DNA from: Flavobacterium lindanitolerans
GTDB lineage: Bacteria > Bacteroidota > Bacteroidia > Flavobacteriales > Flavobacteriaceae
DNA: 64,000 nt
Direction of reading: 5' to 3'
Assembly (NCBI RefSeq): GCF_002846575.1
Contig: NZ_PJND01000007.1
Span: 1,922,001-1,986,000, forward strand
The notes under the pieces are model-generated. The model saw only the letters and a program-made list of their open reading frames with translations. It made no database searches and had not been told where the DNA came from. This document shows positions 52,443 to 62,392 of this stretch, in pieces (positions within the stretch are counted from its first letter, which is position 1; each line of letters opens with the position of its first letter). The position numbers and the translations under genes are program-made.

Positions 52443-53867
52443 ATGAAAATAAATTATAAAAAAATTGTTTGTCTTTCATTCGCTCTCGGCGTATTAGTTG
52501 GATGCGACGATTTCCTTGATGTTGATTCAAGAGAAAAGATTACAGAAGAAGACAGTGGGGAAAATTTAGAACCGATTGCTTTTGTGAATGGAATCTATGG
52601 AATGATGACGGAGTGGGATTATGCTTTCTCCTATCTTGGAATTACTGAAATTATTTCTGATAATGCAGACAAAGGAAGTTCGCCTGGTGATCCGGGAGGT
52701 GATAAAGGATTACTTGATGGATTGACATTCACAGCTACAGCAGGTTCTGTTGAAGCCATGTGGACTAACTGGTACAAAGCCATTGGACGCGCTACTTATT
52801 CTATAGGTTATACAGAAAATTACGGACTTACAGACGAGGCTTACAAAAACAGATTAATTGGAGAAGCCAAATTTCTTAGAGCCTATCACTACTTTTTCTT
52901 AGTTAGGGCTTTTGGCGATGTGCCTTTACAACATGTTGACCTAACTGTAAGAGTTCCTAAAGAACAAGTTTATGATTTTATTGAGCAGGATTTGCTGGAT
53001 GCCATTCAGGTATTGCCGGAAAAGAGCCAATATGCATCTGCTGATTTGGGAAGGGCTACCAAAGGTGCTGCACAAGCGTTGTTAGCAAAGGTTTATCTGT
53101 ATCAAAAAGATTGGCAGAATGCTTATGATTATGCAGATGATGTAATCACTTCCGGACAATACGGTCTTGAGCCGGATTATGCTCAGATATGGAGAGTCAA
53201 TACAGAAAATGGCGTGGAATCTATATTTGAAGTTCAGGCCCGAGGAGAATCTATTGCTCACGGTGTACAGCAATATTCAGAAACGCAAGGTGCGAGAGGA
53301 CCAAGCGGTTGGGGATGGGGATTCAATACGCCATCACAGAATCTTTTAGATGCCTATAATGCTGAAGGCGATGTTATCAGAAGAGACGCGACTATCATCT
53401 TCAGAGGTGAAACAATGTATGACGGGCGTGTAGTAAGCACTGCCGTAGAAAACCCAATGTATAATGAAAAAGCTTATTCCAGTGCCAATGCAGGTGCAGG
53501 AGATGGTGATAAAAACATCAGGGTATTGCGACTTGCAGAAATTTATTTAATTCGTGCAGAAGCTGCAAATGAACTGGGGAACTCAAGCGTAGCATTGTCT
53601 TCGTTGAAAGAAGTTCGTGACAGAGTAAACCTTGGAGAAATAACTACAACAGACCAGACTTTATTAAGAAACCTGATTTGGAAAGAAAGAAGGCTGGAAC
53701 TGGCTTTTGAACACGACAGGTGGTTTGACCTGGTTAGAACCGGACAGGCAGCACAAGCCATGCAAGCCAATGGAAAACCTTTTGAAGTAGGCAAACACGA
53801 GCTTTTCCCAATCCCGAATGGTCAATTAATACAAACACCAGGTTTGGGCCAAAACCCGAACTGGTAA
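52443..53867 (+). CDS. SusD/RagB family glycan-binding lipoprotein
   Basis: The 474-residue protein has a lipoprotein signal (SFALGVLVGC) followed by DDFLDVDSREKI, the standard SusD opening. It has the TPR-like helical scaffold (NRLIGEAKFLRAYHYFFLVRAFGDVPL, ATKGAAQALLAKVYLYQKDWQNAYDYADDVI) and the C-terminal RNLIWKERRLELAFEHDRWFDLVRTGQA. It sits on the cell surface as the lid of the SusC pore and binds the target glycan. The hydrolase gene downstream starts about 10 bases after its stop. Confidence 0.95.
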   Translation: MKINYKKIVCLSFALGVLVGCDDFLDVDSREKITEEDSGENLEPIAFVNGIYGMMTEWDYAFSYLGITEIISDNADKGSSPGDPGGDKGLLDGLTFTATAGSVEAMWTNWYKAIGRATYSIGYTENYGLTDEAYKNRLIGEAKFLRAYHYFFLVRAFGDVPLQHVDLTVRVPKEQVYDFIEQDLLDAIQVLPEKSQYASADLGRATKGAAQALLAKVYLYQKDWQNAYDYADDVITSGQYGLEPDYAQIWRVNTENGVESIFEVQARGESIAHGVQQYSETQGARGPSGWGWGFNTPSQNLLDAYNAEGDVIRRDATIIFRGETMYDGRVVSTAVENPMYNEKAYSSANAGAGDGDKNIRVLRLAEIYLIRAEAANELGNSSVALSSLKEVRDRVNLGEITTTDQTLLRNLIWKERRLELAFEHDRWFDLVRTGQAAQAMQANGKPFEVGKHELFPIPNGQLIQTPGLGQNPNW

Positions 53868-53876
53868 TAAACTCTA

Positions 53877-55250
53877 TTGATGAAATACCTATTTTTTATA
53901 TTTCTAATATTTGCAAGTTGTGGTTCAAACGAATCGTCTCCAAAAGGAGACGATTCGTCCACACCTGCAACCCCAACACCGTTGACTGATGAACAATTAG
54001 TAGATGCGGTTGAAAAACAGACATTTAAATATTTCTGGGATTTTGCCGAGCCAAACTCAAAATTGGCAAGGGAAAGATACCATCCGGATGGTAATTATCC
54101 GGAAAATGATTCCAATATTGTTACCACAGGAGGTTCCGGTTTTGGACTGATGTCAATAATTGCAGCAACTTCCAGAAACTATGTTTCCAGAAGTGAAGCC
54201 GTATCCCGATTGAATACAATTGCAGATTTTCTTGCCAGTGCCGACCGTTTTTACGGAGCATGGCCTCATTGGATGGATGGAACTACGGGCAGAGTAAAGC
54301 CTTTTGGACAAAAAGACAATGGTGGTGATTTGGTAGAAACAGCTTTTTTATGTCAGGGAATGATTTGCGTACGCGAATTTTTCAAAGATGGTACCGCCGA
54401 AGAAAAAGCCCTGGCACAGAAATTCGACAATTTATGGAAAGGTGTTGATTGGAATTGGTACAGAAACAACCAGAATGTTTTGTATTGGCACTGGTCGCCT
54501 GATTATGCATGGGAAATGAACTTTCCTTTGGAAGGTTATAATGAATGCCTGATTACTTATGTTCTTGCAAGTGCGTCGCCAACACATGGCATAACTCCGG
54601 AGGCTTATCATAAAGGATGGGCAAGAAACGGAGGAATCGTTTCGTCTGCAACAAAATATGGAATTCCTTTATTACTAAAGCATAATGGTGCTGAACAGGC
54701 CGGAGGACCTTTGTTCTGGGCACACTATTCTTATTTGGGCTTAGACCCGAGACAGCTAACAGACCAATATGCTAATTATTGGGATGTCAATGTCAATCAT
54801 TCAAAAATCAATTATAAATATTGTGTTGAAAATCCTGGGAATTTTGCAGGATATGGCCCGAATTATTGGGGATTAACAGCTTCCTATTCCAGAAATCCCG
54901 ATGGAAGTATTGGCTATAACGCACATATGCCAAGCAACGATTTAGGAATCGTATCGCCTACGGCAGCTATAAGTTCTATAGTGTATACTCCAACAGAATC
55001 ATTAGCAGCGATGCGCAATTTTTATGAAAACTACAGCGGACAGTTATGGGGTCCGGCAGGTTTTTACGATGCCCACAGCAAGCATTACGGATGGACAGCT
55101 AACAGATATCTGGCAATTGACCAGGGGCCAATGGTGGTTATGCTGGAGAACTACCGTTCAGGATTGCTTTGGAGTTTATTTATGAATGCACCGGAAGTGC
55201 GACAAGGTTTGGTAAATCTTGGATTCCATTCCGGACAACACGGATTTTAA
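53877..55250 (+). CDS. Glucoamylase-family lipoprotein, GH144-type endo-beta-1,2-glucanase
   Basis: The 457-residue protein has a lipoprotein signal (KYLFFIFLIFASC) and a Ser/Pro/Thr-rich linker. It then carries the PF10091 glucoamylase fold: LVDAVEKQTFKYFWDFAEPNSKLARERYHPD, IVTTGGSGFGLMSIIAAT, YHWSPDYAWEMNFPLEGYNECLITYVLASASP and GLDPRQLTDQYANYWDVN. Characterised members of this group are GH144 endo-beta-1,2-glucanases. The surface lipoprotein form and its place after susD fit the enzyme that makes oligosaccharides for import. The assignment to GH144 is by resemblance. Confidence 0.8.
   Translation: MMKYLFFIFLIFASCGSNESSPKGDDSSTPATPTPLTDEQLVDAVEKQTFKYFWDFAEPNSKLARERYHPDGNYPENDSNIVTTGGSGFGLMSIIAATSRNYVSRSEAVSRLNTIADFLASADRFYGAWPHWMDGTTGRVKPFGQKDNGGDLVETAFLCQGMICVREFFKDGTAEEKALAQKFDNLWKGVDWNWYRNNQNVLYWHWSPDYAWEMNFPLEGYNECLITYVLASASPTHGITPEAYHKGWARNGGIVSSATKYGIPLLLKHNGAEQAGGPLFWAHYSYLGLDPRQLTDQYANYWDVNVNHSKINYKYCVENPGNFAGYGPNYWGLTASYSRNPDGSIGYNAHMPSNDLGIVSPTAAISSIVYTPTESLAAMRNFYENYSGQLWGPAGFYDAHSKHYGWTANRYLAIDQGPMVVMLENYRSGLLWSLFMNAPEVRQGLVNLGFHSGQHGF
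53929..53958 (+). promoter_or_regulatory. Strong RNA hairpin inside the GH144 coding start
   Basis: Positions 53929-53941 and 53946-53958 are exact inverted repeats of 13 bases with the four-base loop AAAA. The stem lies within codons about 18-27, after the lipoprotein signal. No T-run follows, so it is not a terminator. A role in mRNA stability or translation control is inferred. Confidence 0.5.
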
Positions 55251-55251
55251 A

Positions 55252-55950
55252 ATGAAAATAAAACTGGCTTTATTGGGGTTATTGGTGTCCGGTATTTCTT
55301 TTGCTCAAAAAGACATTACCGGAGCAATTTCTGTCGAAATTACCCAAAAAAGCGAATTAAATTATGCCCTGCATATCCCCAAAAATACAAAAGGAAAGAA
55401 ACCGCTCATGGTCTTTCTCCACGGTTCAGGAGAACGAGGTTCAGATATTGAAAAGGTTAAAATGCACGGCCCTTTCAAATACCTGAAAAATAATGAATTG
55501 GATAGTTACGTTCTCGCGCCACAATGTCCTGACAATGAATATTGGAACGCAGAAGTCTTATATAAATTGATACAAAAAATCCAAAAAGAAAACAATATAG
55601 ATTCCAACAGAATTTATCTTACAGGTTTGAGTATGGGAGCCTGGGGAGCCTGGAATCTGGCCTTTGCTCATCCCGAAATGTTTGCCGCACTGGTGCCCAT
55701 TGCAGGATTTGTTGACAGGGTGCCTATGATGGAAAATTGCAAGATTAAGGATATTCCAACACGTATTTTCCATGGACTGGTAGATGATGTTGTAGATGTG
55801 AATTATTCGATAGCCATCTACAAAAAACTAAAAACATGTAGCAAAGACATTCATCTGACCATTTTCGATGATGCCAATCACGACAGTTGGAGCAGAGTAT
55901 ATGACAACAAAGAAATTTATGACTGGATGCTGGAACAGCAGAAGCAATAA
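55252..55950 (+). CDS. Secreted alpha/beta-hydrolase (esterase/peptidase S9-like)
   Basis: From ATG 55252 (the stop of the previous gene ends at 55250) the product has 232 residues with a signal peptide (KLALLGLLVSGISFAQ). It has the oxyanion segment PLMVFLHGSGERG, the nucleophile S127 in LTGLSMGAWGAW, Asp in GLVDDVVDV (about 178-179) and H210 in DDANHDSW. The family is often named predicted peptidase or dienelactone-hydrolase-like. In a glycan locus it could remove acyl groups from the polymer. The substrate is unknown. Confidence 0.8.
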   Translation: MKIKLALLGLLVSGISFAQKDITGAISVEITQKSELNYALHIPKNTKGKKPLMVFLHGSGERGSDIEKVKMHGPFKYLKNNELDSYVLAPQCPDNEYWNAEVLYKLIQKIQKENNIDSNRIYLTGLSMGAWGAWNLAFAHPEMFAALVPIAGFVDRVPMMENCKIKDIPTRIFHGLVDDVVDVNYSIAIYKKLKTCSKDIHLTIFDDANHDSWSRVYDNKEIYDWMLEQQKQ

Positions 55951-55976
55951 ACAAATTTCCCTAAATAAATATCATA

Positions 55977-58220
55977 ATGAAATTTAAAACAGTAGTACTA
56001 TTATTATTAGCAGGTTCGCTTACAGCTAATGCCCAAAAGGACAAAAAGAAGAGCGCAATTAAGCCCAAAAAAGAATTTGTTTCAGAGCTGATGGCTAAAA
56101 TGACAATTGATGAAAAAATTGGCCAGCTTGTACAGTTTACGGCAGATGGAACCATAACCGGACCAGCCGCCGGAGATAATTTTATCGAACAAATCAAAAA
56201 AGGGAATGTAGGTTCTATATTGAATGCGACTACCGTAAAATATACAGCCGAACTTCAAAAGATGAATCTCGATAATTCAAGATTGAAAATTCCGTTACTT
56301 TTTGGATATGATGTTATCCATGGCTATAAAACTATTTTCCCAATTACTCTTGGTGAATCAGCTACTTGGGATTTGAATGCTGTGGAATTGGCAGCCAAAA
56401 TTTCTGCTGCAGAAGCTGCCGCAGGAGGCGTTCACTGGACTTTTTCACCAATGGTAGATATTTCCCGTGACCCACGTTGGGGTAGGGTATCAGAAGGTGC
56501 CGGAGAAGATACCTATCTGGGTTCTAAATTAGCGATGGCTCGTGTAAGAGGTTATCAGGGGAATGACCTTTCAGCCATCAACACTATTTTGGCATGTACA
56601 AAACACTTTGCGGCTTATGGAGCTGCAGAGGCAGGACGTGATTACAATACGGTTGATATGTCAGAAAGAATGCTAAGAGAAGTTTATCTGCCGCCATTTA
56701 AGGCTACGGTTGATGCAGGAGTAAGAACTTTTATGACCTCTTTTAATGAAATTTCTGGAGTTCCGGCCACCGGAAATAAATTTCTGGTTAACGGAATATT
56801 GAAAGACGAATGGAAATTTGACGGTTTTGTTGTAACCGATTATACCGGAATGAACGAAATGATACCTCACGGCTATGCAAAAGATGAAAAACATGCGGGC
56901 GAATTGGCATTAAACGCGGGTGTTGACATGGATATGGTTGGAGGAATCTACATGAAGAACCTTAAAAAATCATTGTCTGAAGGAAAAGTTACCGAGGCGC
57001 AGATAAATGATGCCTGCCGAAGAATTTTAGAAGCAAAATACGATTTAGGCCTGTTTGAAGACCCTTACCGATATAATGATGCCAAAAGAGAGAAAGAAGT
57101 CACCTATAAAAAAGAATATCTGGAGGCCGCTTTAGATGTGGCTAACAAATCATTGGTACTGCTCAAAAACAGCAATCATACGCTACCGCTGAAAAAAGAA
57201 CAGAAAGTAGCCTTTGTTGGGCCGCTAATCAGCGATGAATATAATATTATTGGTTCCTGGGCAGCATCAGGCGACAGACACGGATTTGCTGTTAGTGTTG
57301 AAGAAGGAGTAAATAAAATTATCACAGACAAAAGCAAAATCAGTTTTGCAAAAGGAGTGGAAATTCTGGATAAGAAAAGAGACATGATGCAGGCTGCCAT
57401 TGACAATGCTAAAAAAGCAGATGTTATCGTTGCAGTAATGGGCGAATTCGAAAACATGACAGGAGAAGCCGCTTCACGTACCAATATAGACCTGCCTGGA
57501 ATACAGAAAGAATTTTTGGCAGAATTGAAAAAACTGGGCAAACCTATCGTTTTAGTATTGCTGAATGGAAGACCGCTAACATTAGAATGGGAAGACCAAA
57601 ACATGGATGCAATTCTTGAAGCCTGGTGGCCTGGAACAAGAGGAGGCGATGCTATTGCACAGACGCTTTACGGAATCAATAACCCAAGCGGAAAATTGCC
57701 AATGACTTTTCCTAGAAATGTAGGGCAGATTCCATTGTATTACAATCATAAAAACACCGGACGCCCTTATTTAGGAAAAGCAGACAATGAGCAAAAATAT
57801 AAATCACGCTATATTGATGTTGACAATTCACCTTTGTATGAATTTGGTTATGGACTAAGCTATACAAAATTTACCTATTCTAATTTTAAGCTATCTGCTA
57901 CCAAAATCAACTTCAATCAAAAATTAAAAGCTACAGTTGAAGTTGCCAATACAGGAAATTATGATGGAGAAGAAGTAGTTCAGCTCTATATCCGGGATAA
58001 AGTCGGGTCTGTAACCAGACCGGTAAAAGAACTAAAAGGTTTCCAGAAAATTCTCTTGAAAAAAGGAGAGAAGAAGACTGTTGAATTCGAAATTTCTTCC
58101 GAAGATTTGAAGTTCTACGGAATAGATATGCAGTTTGCCGCAGAGCCGGGAGATTTTGAAATCTTTGTTGGCGGTACATCAGCGACAGACATGAAATTGG
58201 AGTTTGAGTTAGTTAAATAA
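55977..58220 (+). CDS. GH3 family beta-glucosidase
   Basis: The 747-residue exported protein (signal KTVVLLLLAGSLTANAQ) has the GH3 N-domain with IDEKIGQLVQFT, GYDVIHGYKTIFPI, KHFAAYGAAEAGRDYNTVDMSE and the nucleophile D288 in FDGFVVTDYTGMNE. The C-domain acid/base is probably E497 in ENMTGEAASRTNIDLPG. A fibronectin III-like end (AGDFEIFVGGTSATDMKLEFEL) completes the BglX-like form. It would split glucose from the oligosaccharides imported by SusCD. GH3 beside GH144 fits a beta-1,2-glucosidase. It lies 26 bases after the esterase gene. Confidence 0.92.
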   Translation: MKFKTVVLLLLAGSLTANAQKDKKKSAIKPKKEFVSELMAKMTIDEKIGQLVQFTADGTITGPAAGDNFIEQIKKGNVGSILNATTVKYTAELQKMNLDNSRLKIPLLFGYDVIHGYKTIFPITLGESATWDLNAVELAAKISAAEAAAGGVHWTFSPMVDISRDPRWGRVSEGAGEDTYLGSKLAMARVRGYQGNDLSAINTILACTKHFAAYGAAEAGRDYNTVDMSERMLREVYLPPFKATVDAGVRTFMTSFNEISGVPATGNKFLVNGILKDEWKFDGFVVTDYTGMNEMIPHGYAKDEKHAGELALNAGVDMDMVGGIYMKNLKKSLSEGKVTEAQINDACRRILEAKYDLGLFEDPYRYNDAKREKEVTYKKEYLEAALDVANKSLVLLKNSNHTLPLKKEQKVAFVGPLISDEYNIIGSWAASGDRHGFAVSVEEGVNKIITDKSKISFAKGVEILDKKRDMMQAAIDNAKKADVIVAVMGEFENMTGEAASRTNIDLPGIQKEFLAELKKLGKPIVLVLLNGRPLTLEWEDQNMDAILEAWWPGTRGGDAIAQTLYGINNPSGKLPMTFPRNVGQIPLYYNHKNTGRPYLGKADNEQKYKSRYIDVDNSPLYEFGYGLSYTKFTYSNFKLSATKINFNQKLKATVEVANTGNYDGEEVVQLYIRDKVGSVTRPVKELKGFQKILLKKGEKKTVEFEISSEDLKFYGIDMQFAAEPGDFEIFVGGTSATDMKLEFELVK

Positions 58221-58240
58221 TTTTTTTTGTGAGTTTTAAA

Positions 58241-58272
58241 AGGCCCTTTAGGTTTCTCTAAAGGGCTTTTTT
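58241..58272 (+). terminator. Terminator between the GH3 and GH97 genes
   Basis: GCCCTTTAG (58243-58251) pairs with CTAAAGGGC (58258-58266) over six bases, followed by TTTTTT. It should end the susC-GH3 transcript. Confidence 0.85.
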
Positions 58273-58311
58273 CTAAATCCGATTAGCTACCTTTAGCGAA
58301 ATTTATATAAT

Positions 58312-60399
58312 ATGAAAAACATCTTTACCCTGTGCCTTCTCGTATTGACGGGATTTTTAAACGCTCAGACAGTCCAGTCTCCATCCAAAGAAATTGCAGT
58401 AACCTTTAAACTAACTGCCGAAGGTCGCCCGTCCTATTCCGTAAACTATAAAAACAAACCTGTCATAAAAGAAAGTTTGTTAGGGATTGCTTTAAAAGAG
58501 ACAGAAGCATTGGAAACAGGATTTGAAATAACAAATACACAAAACAAAAGCGTTGATGAAAGTTGGAAACCGGTATTAGGAGAACAATCTGTTATCCGCA
58601 ATATATACAATCAGGCTGTTTTTTCACTCGTACAGAAAGCTACGGGAAGAAAGCTGGATATCGTTTTCAAAGTATACGACGAAGGTGTTGCTTTCAGGTA
58701 TGAATTTCCAAAACAGGACAAGCTGAATTATTTTATCATTTCTGATGAAAAAACAGAATTTAATCTGGCAGGAAACCATAAGACATTCTGGATTCCGGGC
58801 GATTATGACAGCCAGGAATACGTATACAATGAGACAAAATTATCAGAAATTGATAACGACAAATTAAACCTGAACAATGGTATTGCCGTAAAATCTATTG
58901 GTGGCCGTTATGTCGTACAGTCGCCATTGATGATGAAATCGGCAGAGGGTCTTTATCTTAATATTTTTGAAGCTGCTGTAGTGAATTATCCGGTAATGCA
59001 CCTGGATGTCAATACTTCAAACTTTAAAATAAAATCACATTTAGTACCTAACGCAATAGGTGATAAAGCATATCTCCAGGCTCCGGCTGTTTCTCCATGG
59101 CGCACGATTATAGTAAGCGATGATGCCAGAGATATTGTAGGCTCTAAAATGATTCTAAACCTGAACGAACCATCCAGAATAGAAGACACCTCATGGATTA
59201 AACCTATGAAATATGTAGGGGTTTGGTGGGAAATGCACGTTGGTGTTTCAACCTGGGATTTGAGCGGTACACAAGATGCATCTCAAAAAAGCGTAGGCAA
59301 AAAGCCGCACGGAGCAACCACAGAAAACACAAAACGCTATATTGATTTTGCTGCAAAACACGGTTTTGATGGCGTATTGGTTGAAGGCTGGAATGTAGGT
59401 TGGGAAGACTGGTTTGGAAACTGGAAAGAAGAAGTTTTTGACTTTGTGACCCCCTATCCGGATTTCGACATACAGCAAATCAGTGACTATGCAAAGTCGA
59501 AAAATGTAAAGATGATTATGCATCACGAAACTTCAGGTTCTGTTGCCAATTATGAAAGACGTTTGGACAGAGCATTGAACGTAATGAAAAAATACGGTTA
59601 TCCGGCAGTTAAAACAGGTTATGTCGGGAAAATTATTCCAAGAGGAGAATTTCACGACGGTCAGAGTATGGTCAACCATTTCAATTATGTTCCGCAAAGA
59701 GCGGCAGAATATAAAATTATGGTCAATTCTCACGAATCATCACGTCCAACAGGTGTAAGCAGAACATGGCCAAACTATATTGCTGCCGAAGCGGCAAGAG
59801 GAAACGAATTCAACGGATGGAGTAACGGAAATCCGCCAACACATGAAACCATTCTTCCTTTTACACGACTTTTAGGAGGACCGATGGATTATACGCCGGG
59901 TGTTTTCGAAATCAAGATGAGCCATTACGATGCAAGTAAGACAGAACAGGTACATACTACACTTGCCAAACAACTGGCCCTCTATGTTACGATGTATTCT
60001 CCATTGCAAATGGCTTGTGACCTGCCTGAGAATTATGAAAGATATGCTGACGCTTTCCAATTCATCAAGGATGTTGCAGCAGATTGGGATGAAAGCAAAT
60101 ATCTGGAAGCAGAACCGGGCGATTATTTAACGGTTGCCAGAAAAGCCAAAGGAAGTGAAAACTGGTTTGTGGGTGCAATTACAGACGAAAACCCTAGAAA
60201 TACCACAATTCCACTCGATTTTTTAACTCCGGGAAAAAAATATAAAGCCATTATTTATCAGGACGGAAAGACAGCACACTGGGAGAAAAACCCAATCAAT
60301 TATGAAATCAAGACAATTGAAGTGACTTCAAAAAGTAAGTTAAAGCTAAATCTGGCTGCTGGTGGCGGAATAGCTATCAGTATTTTTCCGGTAAAGTAA
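58312..60399 (+). CDS. GH97 family glycosidase, inverting (SusB-like) type
   Basis: The 695-residue secreted protein (signal FTLCLLVLTGFLNAQ) has an N-terminal beta-sandwich and a catalytic barrel starting YVGVWWEMHVGVSTW. Candidate catalytic residues are E406 (MHHET), E475 (NSHES) and E499 (GNEFN). Their spacing of 69 and 24 residues equals that of E439, E508 and E532 in SusB. The retaining branch's Asp nucleophile is replaced by TG in VKTGYVG. It is therefore probably an inverting alpha-glucosidase. It follows a terminator and may have its own promoter or receive read-through. Confidence 0.9.
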   Translation: MKNIFTLCLLVLTGFLNAQTVQSPSKEIAVTFKLTAEGRPSYSVNYKNKPVIKESLLGIALKETEALETGFEITNTQNKSVDESWKPVLGEQSVIRNIYNQAVFSLVQKATGRKLDIVFKVYDEGVAFRYEFPKQDKLNYFIISDEKTEFNLAGNHKTFWIPGDYDSQEYVYNETKLSEIDNDKLNLNNGIAVKSIGGRYVVQSPLMMKSAEGLYLNIFEAAVVNYPVMHLDVNTSNFKIKSHLVPNAIGDKAYLQAPAVSPWRTIIVSDDARDIVGSKMILNLNEPSRIEDTSWIKPMKYVGVWWEMHVGVSTWDLSGTQDASQKSVGKKPHGATTENTKRYIDFAAKHGFDGVLVEGWNVGWEDWFGNWKEEVFDFVTPYPDFDIQQISDYAKSKNVKMIMHHETSGSVANYERRLDRALNVMKKYGYPAVKTGYVGKIIPRGEFHDGQSMVNHFNYVPQRAAEYKIMVNSHESSRPTGVSRTWPNYIAAEAARGNEFNGWSNGNPPTHETILPFTRLLGGPMDYTPGVFEIKMSHYDASKTEQVHTTLAKQLALYVTMYSPLQMACDLPENYERYADAFQFIKDVAADWDESKYLEAEPGDYLTVARKAKGSENWFVGAITDENPRNTTIPLDFLTPGKKYKAIIYQDGKTAHWEKNPINYEIKTIEVTSKSKLKLNLAAGGGIAISIFPVK

Positions 60400-60408
60400 A
60401 CAATAACA

Positions 60409-62199
60409 ATGATTTTTTTTAAAAGACAAAATTTAAAGAAAGTAACAAAAATAGTAAGTCTTGCAGGAATCTTGCTCCTTTCGGGGCAAGGTTTCTCGCA
60501 ACAAAAAACCTATTGCAATCCAATTAATATTGATTACGGATATTGCCCGATTCCAAATTTTGTAACACAAGGAAAACATCGCGCAACAGCAGACCCGGTA
60601 ATCACCAACTTTAAAGGCGAATATTATCTGTTTTCGACCAATCAATGGGGCTATTGGCATAGTTCCGATATGCTCAACTGGAAATTCATATCCAGAAAAT
60701 TCCTCCGCCCGGAACATAAGGTTTATGACGAACTCTGTGCGCCATCGCTATCATTTGTAAATGATACGCTATTAGTAATCGGTTCGACGCATACTAAGGA
60801 TTTTCCGCTATGGATGAGCAAAAATCCAAAAACAGACGATTGGAAAGAACTCGTTCATAAATCGGAAGCAGCTGCATGGGACCCGCAAATCTTCTGGGAC
60901 AAAGAAAAAGATGAAGTCTATATGTATTACGGTTCCAGTAATCTGTATCCGCTGTATGGTGTGAAGTTAAACCGTAAAACCTTTCAACCCGAAGGCGAAC
61001 GTATTCCGGTTTTGGCACTCAATGACGACGAACATGGCTGGGAACGGTTTGGCGAACACAACGACAATACTTTCTTACAGCCTTTTACTGAAGGTGCTTT
61101 TATGACCAAATACAAAAACAGGTACTATCTGCAATACGGAGCACCCGGAACCGAATTTAGCGGTTATGCAGATGGCGTTTATGTAGGGTCAAATCCGTTA
61201 GGACCTTTTGAATACCAATCCCATAATCCGTTTTCCTATAAACCCGGAGGATTTGCAAGAGGAGCAGGGCACGGAGCTACCTATCAGGACATCAATAATG
61301 ACTATTGGCACGTATCTACAATTGTAATTTCAACAAAGAATAATTTTGAAAGACGAATAGGAATCTGGCCCGCCGGTTTTGATGAAGATGGAATATTATA
61401 TTCCAATACGGCTTATGGCGATTATCCGACTTTTCTTCCTTCACAGAAAAAGAACCATTTACAGGAAAGCTTTTCAGGATGGATGCTTTTAAATTACAAT
61501 AAACCGGTTCAGGTTTCTTCTACCCTGGGAGGTTTTCAGCCTAATTTTAGTAATGACGAAGACATCAAGACGTATTGGTCTGCTAAAACGGGTGCTAAAG
61601 GCGAATACCTGATTTCTGATTTGGGAGAAAAATCGACAATTCATGCCATACAAATCAACTTTGCAGACCAGGATGTGGAACTGATGGGCAAACCGGAAAC
61701 TACAACAGGGCATAAGTACATTATCTATTCTTCAAATGATGGTAAAAACTGGAAAATAGCTGTCGATAAAAGCAAAAATACTAAAGACGTGCCCCATGAT
61801 TATATGGAATTGGAAAAGCCAATTACTGCACGGTATTTAAAAGTAGAAAACATCCAAATGCCAACAGGGAAATTTGCCATCAGCGGTTTCAGGATATTTG
61901 GAAAAGGAGCAGGGCAGAAGCCAGATGCAGTACAAAACTTTGCTCCGTTACGTGCCGAAGCCAGAAAAAAAGGAGAGCGAAGAAGTGTCTGGTTCAAATG
62001 GCAACAGGAGCCTAATGCAGATGGATATGTCATTTATTTCGGAAAATCGCCTGAAAAACTGTACGGTTCAATAATGGTATATGGCAAAAATGAATACTAT
62101 TTCAGCGGATTAGACCGTTCTGATGCCTATTATTTTCAGATTGAAGCTTTCAACAGTAACGGGATAGGTCCTAAATCCGAAATAAAAAAATCAGAATAA
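60409..62199 (+). CDS. GH43-like glycoside hydrolase with discoidin and Fn3-like domains
   Basis: The 596-residue exported protein has a five-blade-propeller GH43/GH117-like domain. Catalytic candidates are Asp in TADPVITNF (about residue 63), Asp in AAWDPQIFWD (about 158) and Glu in FTEGAFMTKY (about 227). A discoidin/F5-8C-like domain follows at about 370-490 (FSNDEDIKTYWSAKTGAKGEYLISDLGEKSTIHAIQ). A final Fn3-like segment (RSVWFKWQQEPNADGYVIYFGKSPEKLYG) ends the protein. The exact substrate is unclear: arabinan, xylan or galactan for GH43. It starts nine bases after the GH97 stop. Confidence 0.85.
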   Translation: MIFFKRQNLKKVTKIVSLAGILLLSGQGFSQQKTYCNPINIDYGYCPIPNFVTQGKHRATADPVITNFKGEYYLFSTNQWGYWHSSDMLNWKFISRKFLRPEHKVYDELCAPSLSFVNDTLLVIGSTHTKDFPLWMSKNPKTDDWKELVHKSEAAAWDPQIFWDKEKDEVYMYYGSSNLYPLYGVKLNRKTFQPEGERIPVLALNDDEHGWERFGEHNDNTFLQPFTEGAFMTKYKNRYYLQYGAPGTEFSGYADGVYVGSNPLGPFEYQSHNPFSYKPGGFARGAGHGATYQDINNDYWHVSTIVISTKNNFERRIGIWPAGFDEDGILYSNTAYGDYPTFLPSQKKNHLQESFSGWMLLNYNKPVQVSSTLGGFQPNFSNDEDIKTYWSAKTGAKGEYLISDLGEKSTIHAIQINFADQDVELMGKPETTTGHKYIIYSSNDGKNWKIAVDKSKNTKDVPHDYMELEKPITARYLKVENIQMPTGKFAISGFRIFGKGAGQKPDAVQNFAPLRAEARKKGERRSVWFKWQQEPNADGYVIYFGKSPEKLYGSIMVYGKNEYYFSGLDRSDAYYFQIEAFNSNGIGPKSEIKKSE

Positions 62200-62226
62200 A
62201 AAAAACTTTGTGAAAAAGATTACGCA

Positions 62227-62278
62227 AACGTTGTATTTTGATTAAAAAACGACTTAAGAAATCGTTTTCGTTAATAAC
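62227..62278 (+). promoter_or_regulatory. Operator-like cluster before the sugar transporter
   Basis: Three elements lie together. AACGTTGTA (62227-62235) is shared with the susC palindrome. AAAACGA (62246-62252) is inverted as TCGTTTT (62262-62268). The 18-base word 62261-62278 is identical to the serC upstream element. The ATG follows 114 bases later. Confidence 0.45.
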
Positions 62279-62392
62279 TAAATCGTAATCTGTTGCAAGG
62301 TGTTTTCATATAAATGTATATTTATCAAAAATTAATTGTTTTTATTAAATAGAATCCTATTTTTTATTGCTTTAACTAAACTATCTTAATAA

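Noticed and set aside
53929..53958. Hairpin as a terminator between susD and the GH144 gene
   Set aside because: It is within an intact reading frame and has no T-run after the stem.
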